Below are positions 1-11,604 of a DNA stretch of 64,000 nt, in pieces (the stretch's first letter is position 1; each line of letters starts with the position of its first letter). The position numbers and the translations under genes were made by a program. This DNA is from Triatoma infestans. Taxonomy: Eukaryota; Arthropoda; Insecta; Hemiptera; Reduviidae. The stretch lies in assembly GCA_011037195.1 (NCBI GenBank), contig JAAEAF010003800.1, positions 50,594-114,593 of the forward strand. The letters are read 5' to 3'. The notes beneath the pieces are model-generated. The model was not told the origin of the DNA. It searched no databases and was given only the letters and a program-made list of their open reading frames with translations.

Positions 1-240
1 CCGACAAAGTTGGTTCCGTTGTCGGTGTAAATATCTCTGCAAATGCCGCGTCTCGAAACAAATCTTTTGAGAGCGTTCATGAAACATTCTGTGCTTAAAT
101 CTTGGCATAGCTCTAGGTGCACCGCTTTACTAACGTGACACACAAAAATACATAAATATGATTTCACAATTTTGCCTTTACGCAAAGTACCCTCTTTAAT
201 GTATAAAGGGCCAGCGAAATCAATTGACCCATCGAGATAT
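1..240 (-). pseudogene. BEL/Pao integrase core, continuation in another frame, cut by window edge
   Basis: On the minus strand the reading continues past the stop that ends the main BEL polyprotein, but in a different frame. It shows integrase-core landmarks: an IDFAGP-like start of the catalytic domain, and a TDNGTNF motif holding the second catalytic aspartate right at the window edge. The frame change is near 235-240, so a small indel separates the zinc-binding part from the catalytic core. The third catalytic residue, the C-terminus and the 3' LTR lie outside the window. That it belongs to the element at 220-4408 follows from strand, order and contiguity. Confidence 0.75.
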
Positions 241-3200
241 ATTAACCCTAGAATGGGGAAGATTACCCATTTTGTATGTAATAGACAAAGGATTCGCTTT
301 AAAGCATATGATGCATTCGCGACAAATCCTTTTGACATTGTTTTTGCCGTTAATTGGCCAGAAATTGTTTCTGAGCATGGATAAAACCGTCTGTGGTCCT
401 GCATGCAAACTACGTATATGTTCTCTTCTTATGATCAATGTTGTTAGCGGGTGTTTATCTGGCAGAACAATGGGAAATTTTTTGTCAAAGGCATATGGCG
501 AATTGTTAATGCGTCCACCAACTCGTAGCACACCATCAGTATCCAGAAAGGGATTTAAAGATAAAAGTTTGCTAGACCCCTTGATGCGCTTATTAGACGT
601 TATTCGTTCGATTTCATCGGGAAAGTGAGATTTTTGAGCCAGTTTAACTAATGTGATCAAGGAAGTCTTCAATTCATGTATTGATAAAGATCCGGTATAT
701 TTAACCGTGTTTGGTTTGCAGTTGTGAATGAATCGCAGTACATAAGCTGTTACATTCTGTAACTTGTGAAATGTGCTGTATTTCTCAAAAATGAAATCAT
801 CGGTACAAGTCAGAAACGATAAGCCAACACGTTTTCTTTTTTCTAATGTTTGATCAGACAAGTTGATTTTAGTGTTAGGCCAAAGAGATTCGTCTTCATA
901 TAAGAAATCTGGACCATTAAACCACAGTCTGTTCTCACAAATGTGTTGGACATCCGCTCCTCTAGATATTATGTCTGCTGGGTTCATTTTGGTCGGAACA
1001 TGCTTCCACTGACCTCCTGCAGAGAGTTCTTGTACCTCCGTAACACGGTTTGCAACGAATGTCTTCCAATTACTTGGTTCACTGCCAATCCAGCACAAAA
1101 CAATTGTGGAGTCGCACCAGAATACAACCTTGTCAACGTTTAAATCGAGAGCTGCTAATGACCTTTCCACTAAACGAGATAATAAAAGTGCACCGCATAA
1201 TTCCAGTCGTGGTAACGCAATTGTTTTTAATGGTGCTACACGAGATTTAGCGCACACAAGCCTTACACAATAAGAATTGTCTGGAAGGGTAGTCCTAAGA
1301 TACAGACATGCACCGTACATGGCTTCACTAGCGTCGCAGAATCCGTGAAGTTCCACTGCTTTATAGCATTGACTTGTTACTTGCCGAGGAATGGAAATAA
1401 TATTCAAATCAGCTAAATCTTTACAAAGTTTTAACCAATTTGTTTGTATATCCTCTGGAACTGGATCGTCCCAATCCAAGTGACGCCTCCATAATCCCTG
1501 TAGAATTAATTTAGCCTTGGCAGTAACGGGCCCTACCAGTCCTAAGGGATCGAATATTTTCGAAATCACAGATAAAATAGAGCGTTTAGTGACGTTATTG
1601 TCATTGCCTAAGTTTAACGCGTATTTTAATTCGTCCGAGTTTGCCTTCCAAGAAAGGCCTAGTGTGTTTGTTGAATTATCCAATTTGTCAAATTGCATTA
1701 AAGGATCCGAATTTGAATTATCAAGAATATCAGGTGAATTAGATTTCCATTTTTTAAGCGGAAAGCCGCCAGAATTTAATATAGTTGTGATCTGATCCCT
1801 CAACTCGATCGCCCTTTCTATTGTATTGGCGCCGGTGAGCAAATCGTCGACATAAAAATCACGTTTGATTACAGAACAGGCGTCTGGATATTTGTTTTGA
1901 TTATCTACAGCGAGCTGAACTAAAGAACGAATGGCCAAAAATGAGGCAGAGGAGGTGCCATAAGTCACGGTATTTAACGTGAAATATTTTAACTCATCAA
2001 ACGGATTAGGTCTCCAAACAATACACTGATAGTATCTATCTGGCAAGGCAACAGTTACCTGTCGATACATTTTTTCTATGTCGGCACATAAGACGTAATT
2101 GTGTTTTCTGAAACTTAATAGGATTGAGAATAAATCTCTTTGTATAGTAGGGCCTACTTTGAGAACATCATTAAGTGATAAATTGGTCGTAGTTTTGCAA
2201 GATCCGTCGAATACCACTCTTAGGCGAGTACTTGTACTATTTTCTTTGTATACTCCGTGATGTGGAAGTATATATTTTATTTTTTCAATATTTTCAGGTG
2301 AAATAGAGTTCATGTGGCCCAAACGTTCGTATTCTTCCATAAAACTTACGTACAACTGTTTCAACTGAGGATCATTTAATAAACGTTTTTCCAAACTATG
2401 GAAACGCCTCAAAGCTGTATCCTCTGAATTTCCTAAGATTCTGTGATTCTCACGAAAAGGAAGACGAACTTGAAAGCGACCTGTGTCATCTCTGGAAAAA
2501 TTGGTTTTAAAATGTTCTTCGCATTCCATTTCTTGCTTAGTGAGTCCTTTAGGCTTCAAACATTCTTCTAACTGCCAGAATCGTTGTATTTGATCATGCA
2601 AAATCTCATTTGAAATGGCAAAGTGACATTTTAATTTTGGTTGTATGAAATGAGAAAATTCTCCAGAAACAATCCATCCCAGTTTCGTATTTTGAAGTAT
2701 GAGGCCGGTTTCATGAATGCTATGTTTACCCTCGCATAAAATGTCGAAAAATACATTAACACCCAACAAAATATCTATAGGTTCTGACTTATGGAAATTT
2801 TCATCCGCCAGGAATAAGTTTTTTGGGATGTCTGTTTTAGAATAATTAATGCTTATTTGAGGCATATTTTGTGTAATTTGTTTGACAACCAGAAATGTTT
2901 GTTTTGTATGGTATTGCTCATCCCTGGAATAAATGGTTGCGTTTGTTTTTCCTTCTACGTTATTTAGTGAACCATTAATGCCCGAGATTGAAATGTTCAC
3001 TTCAGTTATATTTAATGACAATTTTTTCGCTAATTGAAAAGTCATGAAATGTGCCGTTGAGCCTGTGTCTAAAAGACATCTACAGAGTATGCGATTTCCC
3101 TTTGCATCGTGTATATATACTGCGGCAGTGGGTAATATAGAATGACCCCAATTTGAATTTAGTGTGTAATTCGAAAATAAGTTAGTAGGATTGATCGAAT

Positions 3201-4065
3201 CATTAGGAGAATCGTTTACTGCATCATTTCTATTTGAAATTATAGTTTGAGAATTAGGCTCATTATTTGTTTCATTATGCAATAATGAATGGTGTTTTTT
3301 ATTGCAATGTTTACAGTACGAGGATTTGCAAGAATGAAGAAAATGATTGGGTCTTAAGCAGTTTAAACATAGCTTATTCGATTTAACTAGCTTCATTCTC
3401 TCTTCAAAATTCATTTTCAACAACCTATCACATGTGTTATTGAAATGGGGGCCTTTGCAAAATGAGCAAGTAACCTTTCGTACAGTTAGATGTGTGAGTA
3501 CTTTAGGTTCATTGAATTTCACAGGGGTTTTAATACTTTTGTTACCTGGTTCTGTTGTTCTTAAGAACTGACAATGTTCTGCTAAAAACTCTTGCAATTC
3601 TTTGAGCGTTGGAGACTCTTTACTGCATGTGGATTTTTCCCATTCCCTTTTAGTGTCCTGATCCAATTTAGATGTAAGTATATATACTAACAAGGCGTCC
3701 CAGTGTTGAGTGGGTTGGCCTAGTGAAGTTAGAGCTCGGAAGTGTTTACTAAAAGTATCTAAAAATTTTCTTAAATTAGTATGTGATTCAGATTTTAAGA
3801 TTGGTAATTCATATATAGATTTTATGTGAGCATTTATTATTAGTTTTTTGTTGTCATATCTTTCCTTTAAAAGATCCCAAGCAATTGTGTAATTGTCACT
3901 GGTAATTTCAAGTGAACTTAGAATTTGAGAGGCTTCTCCCTTTAAACAGGATTTTAAGTAATGAAGTTTTTGTACTGCTGACATTGTTTTGTTATTATGA
4001 ATTAAACTGCGAAAGGTTTCGTAGAAGTCAGTCCACTGACTGTAAGACCCATAGAAATTGGGCAA
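220..4065 (-). pseudogene. BEL/Pao retrotransposon Gag-Pol polyprotein (long ORF, 1281 aa, frameshifted at both ends)
   Basis: This is the main polyprotein of a BEL/Pao LTR retrotransposon, which copies itself through an RNA intermediate. Domains in order: a Gag region with the DUF1759-type retrotransposon fold (residues 1-170); Cys/His clusters C200-C203-H207-C212 and C233-C236-H241-C246, like the nucleic-acid-binding knuckles of Gag; an aspartic protease with DTGS at 333-336; reverse transcriptase with an acidic residue at D662 and YVDD at 738-741; RNase H with D910, E956 and D985; and an HHCC integrase zinc-binding segment (H1216, H1221, C1248, C1251). The order protease-RT-RNase H-integrase in one frame is typical of BEL/Pao. 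The listed start is only the first Met in frame. Homologous Gag sequence continues upstream in another frame (4028-4408), and the integrase core continues downstream in another frame (1-240). The copy therefore carries at least two frameshifts, although more than 1200 codons stay open, which suggests a fairly young copy or assembly indels. Confidence 0.93.
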
Positions 4066-4408
4066 TTCTATCGGGAAGTTTGACGTTTTCTTGTTCTGAG
4101 TGTCCTAAATTTATCGATTGATTTGAATGCGATGAACATGTGATTATAATTTGTCTAGCATTTGCCACAGCCTTGTAGTAAATATCTTCGAATACTTCAC
4201 GTTCTGTTATTTGAATGTCGGAATTGTCCAACATTTCAATTTCATTTTGTATTTTTTCAAACGAATCAAAAACATTGTCTAATTTTTCCAGTCTGATTTG
4301 AAGTTCTAAAACATTTTTAGAATCGAAATTTTTAAGAAATGTATTAAACCTTGTTAACTGGGCCTTTAACAGACCGCGTTTTGCTATTAATTCTTTCAAA
4401 TCTGTCAT
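4028..4408 (-). pseudogene. BEL/Pao Gag N-terminus (126 aa open frame, frameshifted from the main ORF)
   Basis: The protein starts MTDLKELIAKRGLLKAQLTRF and resembles the usual basic, helical N-terminus of BEL/Pao Gag, followed by a probable coiled-coil stretch (residues about 10-65). It ends in a KLPDRIAQFL-like segment. The overlapping frame of the main ORF supplies the expected continuation (ELPNFYGSYSQW). The two frames meet near 4060-4075, which points to a one-base indel rather than a true separate gene. The ATG at 4408 is a plausible translation start because it lies about 150 bp inside the LTR edge, where a Gag start is expected. Confidence 0.8.
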
Positions 4409-4557
4409 TTCAATGATAAGTGAACAAATGAAACTGCGCTATATCAAACAGAATAAAATGGAATGAAGGAAAAGAATGAATGTGAGACTTACTGCAAATG
4501 TTCCCTTATAGCTTCAAAGTAGTATATCTTGCTTCAATCCGGTAACGGAGGACCATA
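4409..4557 (-). other. BEL/Pao 5' leader with candidate primer-binding site
   Basis: This is the untranslated leader between the candidate 5' LTR and the Gag start. Reading the minus strand from the LTR edge, two bases are followed by TGGTCCTCCGTTACCGG (about 4539-4555). It begins with the TGG expected of a site that pairs with a tRNA 3' CCA end. I could not identify the tRNA by eye, so the primer assignment is an inference. Confidence 0.5.
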
Positions 4558-5160
4558 TGTTAGGGTGCGGACCTGTTTTTAGATTTTTAGGTAGTTACAC
4601 CCGTGTATATACGCTTAATTGTAGAGTAAAAAAAACTTCGTGTTGAGTTTAGAAGCAATATATTTTAATAATAAAAAAACATGTGTTGTATTTTTTGAGC
4701 ATGCGCATTAATTACAAATGGAAAACTTGATATAAAACATTAGATTTAGAAACAAACTACATAGACGACTTAACAGAAATTCTTTTAGAGGATCTAACTA
4801 TACTGGCTAAGACTATGTCAACTGTATGCTAGCTAAGACTATGTCAGCTGTATGCTAGCTAAGACTATGTCAACTGATTGCTAGCTAAGACTATGTCAGC
4901 TGATTGCTAGCTAAGACTATGTCAGCTGTATGCTAGCTAAGACTGTGTCAGCTGCATGCTAGCTAAGATTATGTCAGCTGTATGCTAGCTAAGATTATGT
5001 CAGCTGCATGCTAGCTAAGACTGTGTCAGCTGTATGCTAGCTAAGACTGTGTTAGCTGTCTGCTAGCTAAGACTGTGCCAGCTATATGCAGTAAGGGGGT
5101 AAAGAGGTATGTAGATTTGCGGAGTATTTTAACTTAGCAGCAGAAAATTTGCCCCAAACA
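4558..5160 (-). mobile_element. Candidate BEL/Pao 5' LTR (about 603 bp)
   Basis: The inner edge is well placed: on the minus strand the LTR ends in CCCTAACA immediately before the candidate primer-binding site. The outer edge is less certain. Minus-strand TGTTTGGGGC starting at 5160 would give a TG...CA element of about 603 bp, a normal size for BEL/Pao. The partner LTR lies beyond the window start, so the boundary and the target-site duplication could not be tested. The LTR contains an 11-copy tandem array. Confidence 0.55.
4803..5088. repeat. 26-bp tandem repeat, 11 copies, inside the candidate BEL LTR
   Basis: Eleven consecutive 26-bp units fill the interval exactly (11 x 26 = 286). Each begins ctagctaaga and carries a cagctg-type E-box palindrome near its end. 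Units differ by a few substitutions (actatg/actgtg/attatg; tgtatg/tgcatg/tgattg) but not in length. There are no unique spacers, so it is not a CRISPR array. The repeated E-box and gctagc palindromes could matter for LTR transcription, but this is inference. Confidence 0.92.
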
Positions 5161-6480
5161 TTGTGCCGCGGTGAACTTTAATTGTTAACACCATCTCAGC
5201 TTATAACATAGTGTTGAGGATCAGTTTTAAGAAAAATACTTTTTCAAAATAAAGTATCTACTAAATTCCGTTCAGATGTGAAATTAATTTTACTTAATTA
5301 AGTTTAATCTAGAAATTCTTTTTAAGATGAGTTCCAAATTAATAAAGTGAATAACATAACTAAAGCAACAAAAACATTTTTAATTTTTTATAATATTCTT
5401 AATATTAATATGGGTAGAATTTTATTGAAATATATGACCTAGTTATCAAATAACTGAAAGATTTTTCCTGGCTGCAACTCCACCTCTGAACTAATTCATG
5501 TCCTCATCATTTCTAAAATGGCTTCATCTCCCCTACCTTTCAAAACATATTTTAGACCCGTCTCAAAAAAAGAACTTTGACTAACTTAATAAAACAAACC
5601 AAACTAAAGTTTATGCTCAATAAATCTAACTCTCCGCCTCCAGTCAGACAGCTGCCCGCTCCCGACTTGTCAGAGTGGTAAGAGGGTTGTTCTGAAATAA
5701 TAAGGTGATTGATGGAACCAGAACATTTTTGTGTCTTTCACAAACTGTAGAAGGTTCATCTCTCTCTCTTTGCTCCCTTCTATTGATTATTGTAGCATTA
5801 CCAATTTACAGCAACTGGATTCCATCTTAGAATCCTATTGTCTGACCATTATTTATAAATATGGTGTCTGTTAACGAAGTTTTCATTAACTAAATTACTG
5901 TTATCTATTGAAATTAGTGAGAACTTCCGGCTGATTTCTACACAACAGTCATATTTAGATAAACTGTAGATTGCATTTCGATTTTAATAGAAATTGTGTT
6001 TCAAGCGATAATATGTTTTGATATTTTTAATTTCCATCATATAAAGCCTCCAATTCTTCGCCACTACAATATACTATCTATGGCGATCTAACAATATAAG
6101 ATTCCATTGATAAAAGAATTAATCTCAGCTTGCTATAAAAAAAAATTATTTCCTGCTTTGATGTCCGGACATCATGTGAATGGCCGTGGCCAGCAATTAT
6201 GATAGAATCTAACACTTGAAATAAATGGTTGAAATACACTCGGTAAAATCAACATAATTTAAACAGCGAGTTGGTCTTTACTTCCACCACATTACAGCCG
6301 CACAGCATATAAAGGGAGGGAAAGATGCTGCAAACCTGTAGCATTTCAATTTTTTTAAAATGACACTTTTAGCGGTTATTTTATCCTCTCCACAATTACT
6401 AATTAATCACCCTGACAACGAACTTGTTCTTTTACAAATTTGACATGTCAGATATCTGAGTGGGCTGCAGTTTATTTGAA
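5161..6480. other. No gene recognised
   Basis: AT-rich sequence outside the candidate LTR. I see no long ORF, RNA gene or recognisable mobile-element domain in it. Confidence 0.6.
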
Positions 6481-6499
6481 ATTCGTTTTTTCTCCACTT

Positions 6500-6660
6500 T
6501 TGATAAGGAATTGGCAGGTGAAAAATAATTCAGATATTTGTTGCTAACGTTTCGACCAACTTCTTGAACTTCATCAGAGCTTTATTTAGAACAAGAAGAT
6601 TCGACTCTATAAAATTTATGTGTAAAATAAAAATATGAAATTACACTTTTGAAAATTAAC
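6500..6660 (-). mobile_element. Possible Penelope-like element terminal-repeat relic
   Basis: The minus strand carries ctgatga...ggtcgaaacgtt (6548-6577). This is the same arrangement seen in the terminal repeats of the well-defined PLE in this window (ctgaaga...gtcgaaacgtt). There are no coding remnants around it. The match is short, so this is a relic call only. Confidence 0.45.
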
Positions 6661-8285
6661 ACAAAATTTAATTTTGGCTATTATTGACTATCTGTGCACA
6701 ATTATTTTTTTCACCTGCTCATCCCTTAACAAAATAGAAAAACAAGAAATTAATCATGACGGCAATCAGACAACTTCAAACATACAACCTTTTATTAAAA
6801 TTATTTATCATTTTTAATAAGTTAAATTCAATCGAAGAGCTGGCAAATCGGATAGTCTTTGTATAAAATTTGTTACTAAAAACAAAGTGTGATAATAATT
6901 ACATAGGAAATAATTGTATTATGTCAGCAATTGTATCTACTGATATTTTTAATTAAAAGAGATCTCGTTTTTTGAAGTCTCTCCATGACTCTATGATATT
7001 TCATTGTATTTACAAATTCAAAATTATAATAATTGCGATATATTTAATTATATGCCATATTGCAATTTCAGAAAATGTAACATTCCCTCTAATTTCATTT
7101 AATGCTTTGCTCGGTTTCTGTTGAAGAAATTAGAACGGGCTTTTTCATATAAATGGCTACTATATCGGCAAATTGCCAAGAGACAAGAGAGGGGAATCCG
7201 CTTATTAAAATCCTCTTGGGAAAGTAGGTAAAACCAAGAAGGCGATGTTCGTTCTGTTTCTTCTTCAGCTCCTTTCCTTCGGCCCAAATGACATTAAAAT
7301 AATATCCGGAGATACTTCTTGTGCAGCACCCATCCTCTTGGAATATTCCCTTGGCGACGCTCAGTTGCCTTCCTCCAAGCATAATCCTTCTTCCAGAGGA
7401 CAATCTTTTTCCTGCTCCGGCCAGTGTTGGCTAGAGGGTGGCTGGGTACGGCCTCTCTAATAGTGCCTCAATGGAATTCTAATATATTTCACCAGGAATC
7501 CCACAGTTTGAAAATGGGTAGAGACACAATCAGATGTCAGGAATGCCGCAGCGAATCACAGCTTGTTCAGTTCAGGAATTTCTAACCTCACCCACACTCC
7601 AGTGCCACCCTCCCCGTTTAGATGCTAAGTCTGCCTACAGGGAGCGCCCTACATTTAGCATTATTTCAATATTATTTCAGAAAATGTAACACTCCCTCAC
7701 TCACCATAAAATATTATCTTTATTGCCAACTTTACGTCCATTATTACTGACTATCGTGGACTACAATTTCTTTATTATTGTCTGTTTCTATTGACTATAT
7801 TTATGCTCACTGCTCCTAGGGTGCTGTGTTATAAAAATATATTTTATATATCTGTAGTAATGCGAACGGCCCAGATAATAACACTGACTGCCCTCTTATG
7901 TTGCTTTCCGCTTTATTATTTTCTCCTATTGCTGTAAGAGCAAGTATCCGAGGAGAAACCCCGGTACACATCCTTTGTGAGTATGCCGGCCTGATGAGGA
8001 TAAGTTTCTTCAACTGGAGACAAGTAATCCCGAAGCTTCATAATGGAGCCACTTTCAGCTTTGCTAGGCCTGATTAAGAGGGCGAAGCTGAAGGATGTGC
8101 TATAAGCCCAGGGTTCCACAATAGACCTCTCAATGCAGGTCGCAGTGGAATGAGGCTTTGCCTTCCCCGTTTTCAATCTAGTCTAATCTAAGAGCAAGTA
8201 TTTTGTTCATTCCAGGCTTTCAGAATAGAGTTTTCCCAGAAAATATTGTTTGAGGTTCCTGATTCGTAATAAATGTTTTTTATGT
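6660..8285. other. No gene recognised; weak SINE-like tail near 7920-8190
   Basis: The interval is AT-rich apart from a less AT-rich patch at 7240-7640. The ORFs here (longest 102 aa, minus, 7095-7403) show no family motifs and overlap others on the opposite strand. At 8115-8150 the text ccacaatagacctctcaatgc resembles the 3' part of the SINE at 57112 (ctacaatagatctttcaggt), so a decayed SINE copy is possible. Confidence 0.4.
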
Positions 8286-8289
8286 GTGT

Positions 8290-8336
8290 CTGCTTCTCTC
8301 ACGCTCTCTCTCTCTCTCCCCCCCTCTCTCTCTCCG
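8290..8336. repeat. CT-rich microsatellite
   Basis: Imperfect (CT)n tract with an internal run of C and a short gtatgtgt flank. Confidence 0.9.
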
Positions 8337-8520
8337 TATGTGTGTATGTATATATTTATGTAAGTTGTATGTATTTTGTAAACAATTAACTTATGGAGCT
8401 CACGCTTGATGCTCCGTTTACTCATTGGAAAATGTATAATTACGGAATGGTGATTTTTCAACTCTTTCTAAATGGCTCCAACATCTTTTTTGAACTTGAT
8501 TTCCTAATTATTCCAGTACA

Positions 8521-8677
8521 GTTGTTGTGGCTGGGTCCACGGAGCTGGAAAACGTCAGAGATTGTCCATGATAGCCTGCCTCCTTTTTGTCCGGTAATCG
8601 ACCGGTTGTAAGTGCTCGCCAAACATCAGGATCTGTTCTAGCAAGCAATGCGATAACACAGACTTGTACTGAGCAAA
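8521..8677 (+). repeat. Dispersed repeat B, copy 1
   Basis: Shares an ordered series of motifs with the segments at 55222-55395 and, reversed, at 49498-50847: gttgttgtgg, tgggtcc, gagctggaaa, cgtcagag, atgatagcctgc, and gataacacagacttg followed by gagcaa. It is non-coding and about 160 bp long. I do not recognise the family. Confidence 0.7.
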
Positions 8678-8689
8678 TTATTCATAAAA

Positions 8690-9118
8690 AAATATGTGTA
8701 AACTGAACTTACTTTTCTGTTCTAATAGAATATAATATAGTAAGTTATTTGTGAAAATTTATAATTGAATATTGCAATAAGATTAAGTAGTGCAATGTTT
8801 GAAATTTACCTTATTTTCAAAAAAAAATAATCCTAATTAACAGAGAAAATTTATCATTTATAGCAAATCATGTACAAAAAATTCACCAAGGTAAAACTGT
8901 TCCTGGCGAATTGTTGTTAGTGAGCGCGCGCGCTGCTGTTTATACAAAATTTTCTTCTACTTAATTTGCATAATTTGCGATTTTTAATTTAGCTTTTATT
9001 TAGATAGTTTGTTAGATCGATCATGATTGGAAGAAAACATGATCCATTTTCCTGCTTGATTTTCTACGTTAAAATATTGTATTTCCTCAATTATTTCTCA
9101 TATTAAGAATTTGTGTTT
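8690..9118. other. No gene recognised
   Basis: AT-rich with a short gcgcgcgc run near 8925. No ORF or element signature was seen. Confidence 0.55.
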
Positions 9119-9120
9119 TG

Positions 9121-9151
<31 letters not shown>

Positions 9152-9166
9152 TTGTGTGTGTGAGTG
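9119..9166. repeat. TA/GT compound microsatellite
   Basis: (TA)n passes directly into (GT)n and then gtgagtgcgag. The same TA-to-GT-to-gtgag layout recurs at 11549 and, in part, at 15774 and 18575. Confidence 0.9.
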
Positions 9167-9169
9167 CGA

Positions 9170-10200
9170 GAATGGTCGTAGTTAGTTTTTGCTCTATTCA
9201 ATCTGTTTGCAGTTAAATAGTATAATTATAGCGTATTGCCATTGCTCTGAAGAGTTGTTGTTTACTTCCGTGGCAGGACTTGAAAATGTCGAATAAGATG
9301 TCGAAAGGCCGGCCAACTAGTATTTGTTTAATCTCGGTTTTTGGTTCTCGATTTTTGAGTTGGACATGCTAGAGAAAACAATACAGTACCGAACTCGTCT
9401 TTCTCTTGAAGCATTTCTCCAAGTCTTCTAGTTCTTGGCAATTTTTTTTTTTTTTACTTTCTCTTAGTACTATGAAAGGGAACATTTTCCATTAAGAAAT
9501 TCCAATTTGAAGAAATACTTGTTCTAAAAGTAAAACTGACAGTATCGTTACTGTTACAATAAAAGAAAAGTAATAAGAACTTACTCAGACTTTAATCCTT
9601 AACATGAGTCAGTAATTAGGATAAAAAAAAAGGAATAAAAATAGGAGGTGATGGCAGTGGAGGTTCAAATAGAGTTTAGTGGACGTGGTCAGTACACGTG
9701 CCTGACACGTGTGTATTGTGCGTGTGGTCACTGACAGCTGACATCTGTGCAAGGCAGTTAGCTGGCCAAACTACCTTGCTCTAATTACTATTCTACACTA
9801 ACTAATTGCTCCACTTCTCATTGAACTGTACCAACTACTAGAGCACTCCGAGTTGGAATACTTAGCACAAAGCATGTGTGCGCATAAGAATTCGCCTTGG
9901 TTCTTACTGTACCAAGAATATTTACTATATTGATAATTCCGAGCAGAACCACAACTTCCAGTAATCAAAGGTAAGGAGGATAGCTCACTAAAGCTTGGGA
10001 TTTGTGAATTATAATTCTGTAAACTGCAGTAAGAGGAAGTGTCTCACGCTAGAACTTTTTTGTTTTTGGTATTGTACTTTGTCCAATTTCTTTTTTCAAA
10101 TTGCGTTAATTTACGAATAAGATGTTGATTGATAGTTGCAAATGAAGTAAAGAAAGCAATATGAACTTCTTCTCTCGGAACTTCTCTCGGACCATTCCAC
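9170..10200. other. No gene recognised
   Basis: No coding or structural element was identified. A cacgtg-rich stretch (9690-9740) is less AT-rich than its surroundings. Confidence 0.5.
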
Positions 10201-10214
10201 TCATTTTTATGTTC

Positions 10215-10800
10215 CCCTAATGCAGAAGGAGAAAGTATTGCAATGAATTTTTAAATTGGGTTTCTAAACAGAAATGTAATTTTGTGGACCCCGAGACTGA
10301 AAAGTTCCCATGTTTTTACCGAATTACTTATAGTTGTTTATATGCGTGGAGGGGGATGGTTTTTGTGGAAGTGCGAGAGCAAAATATTTCATAGGAAACT
10401 CAAACTTGATATCCCGTTTAGATAGCAGCAGCCAGATATTACACCAAGCTTTCAGTCAAAGTGCGTCTACCAGACAGCAACTTTACTGACTGGAGGAAGG
10501 TTCTGGAGAACCTGCAACGTTCTGCTTACTATTCCATCGCTAAGTAAAATTTTACAGACCATTAAACGTTTTCCTAAATTTCCGGGTTTGAAGAAAATCC
10601 GTTAAATAGAATTGCGGTTTTCTGCGATTTTTGGGGATTTTCTCGGAAATGGCCCCGAAGATTTTTCTTTAAACTGAGCTCAAATCTATCACTTTTCTGT
10701 GAAACTTTTTCCAGCAAAAATTAATTTGGCGGTGCAGCTAATGGGACTGATGGAATCGCTGCCTTGTGGTGCATGACATGTGGTCATTTTCCTGAAAGAA
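10215..10800 (+). repeat. Dispersed repeat A, copy (10.2 kb)
   Basis: Starts with the module aaagtattgcaatg, then contains actcaaacttgatatcccgt at about 10399 and the core gattttctcggaaatggcc, followed by tttctttaaactgag and tatcacttttctgtgaaact. The same ordered motifs recur many times in the window. It is non-coding and clearly diverged from the copies at 40.7 and 60.9 kb. Confidence 0.7.
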
Positions 10801-10859
10801 GATTCACTTCAGAGGCACGCTTGGGTTCCCCACCGCCACCTATATAAACTTTGGAAAAA

Positions 10860-11390
10860 AGGCTCCCACTTTAAAAAAAATCTGACAATTAAAATTCTAA
10901 TTAGCAAGAGAAAGTCGTCGCCATTTGTTTTTTGTTTTTTTAATTGCTGATAAAATTAGTCACACCATAATTCTTCTTATACGTTTTACATACTCATTCA
11001 TTAAAAAATAACCGGAATAATCATTCAACTATGAAACCTTATTCTTGATAAAACCGGAAAATGACTGAGATTTAGTTGCACGAACAACAATGAAGAGGAG
11101 AGTTATTGTCAGAGAGGTGAACCTTATTATAACAACTCTAATAGTTTATACAATAAGCATACACAAACACGCACTCATAGACACAAATTTATATATGTAT
11201 TGGCAAACTAAGAAACTTCCACTTTGATCTTCTAATTATTAAATATGGTTGGTTGTGTACGCGGGGAATGTGTATGTATGTCTGCCATGGTGGCTAACAG
11301 ATCATTTCTTGGTAAGAAGAACATGTTTAGAAAATCATGGTAACATTACAACTTTTCATATGAAAAGACACAAATACACACACAACTCAA
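10860..11390. other. No gene recognised
   Basis: AT-rich spacer with no recognisable element or ORF. Confidence 0.5.
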
Positions 11391-11393
11391 ACA

Positions 11394-11396
11394 TAC

Positions 11397-11452
<56 letters not shown>
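11394..11452. repeat. TA/GA compound microsatellite
   Basis: (TA)n followed by a long (GA)n tract. The open frame across it translates the dinucleotide repeat and is not a gene. Confidence 0.93.
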
Positions 11453-11460
<8 letters not shown>

Positions 11461-11548
11461 AGGAGAGAACAAATGGCAGTGTGCTAAATTGATGCAGAAC
11501 AGAATGACGTTAGGAACTTAACGTTAACATTTCCTTCTAGTTTTATGT

Positions 11549-11579
<31 letters not shown>

Positions 11580-11602
11580 ATGTGTGTGTGTGTGTGTGTG
11601 AG
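11549..11602. repeat. TA/GT compound microsatellite
   Basis: (TA)n then (TG)n ending in gtgtgtgag. Confidence 0.93.
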
Positions 11603-11604
11603 AC

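Noticed and set aside
172..4121. Plus-strand ORFs across the BEL region (for example 224-628 and 1517-1795)
   Set aside because: They are antisense shadows of the minus-strand polyprotein and show no motifs of their own.
4803..5088. Regular 26-bp repeats as a CRISPR array
   Set aside because: Units are contiguous with no unique spacers, and the context is a eukaryotic retrotransposon.
7095..7403. 102-aa minus-strand ORF
   Set aside because: No recognisable motif, and competing frames exist on the other strand.
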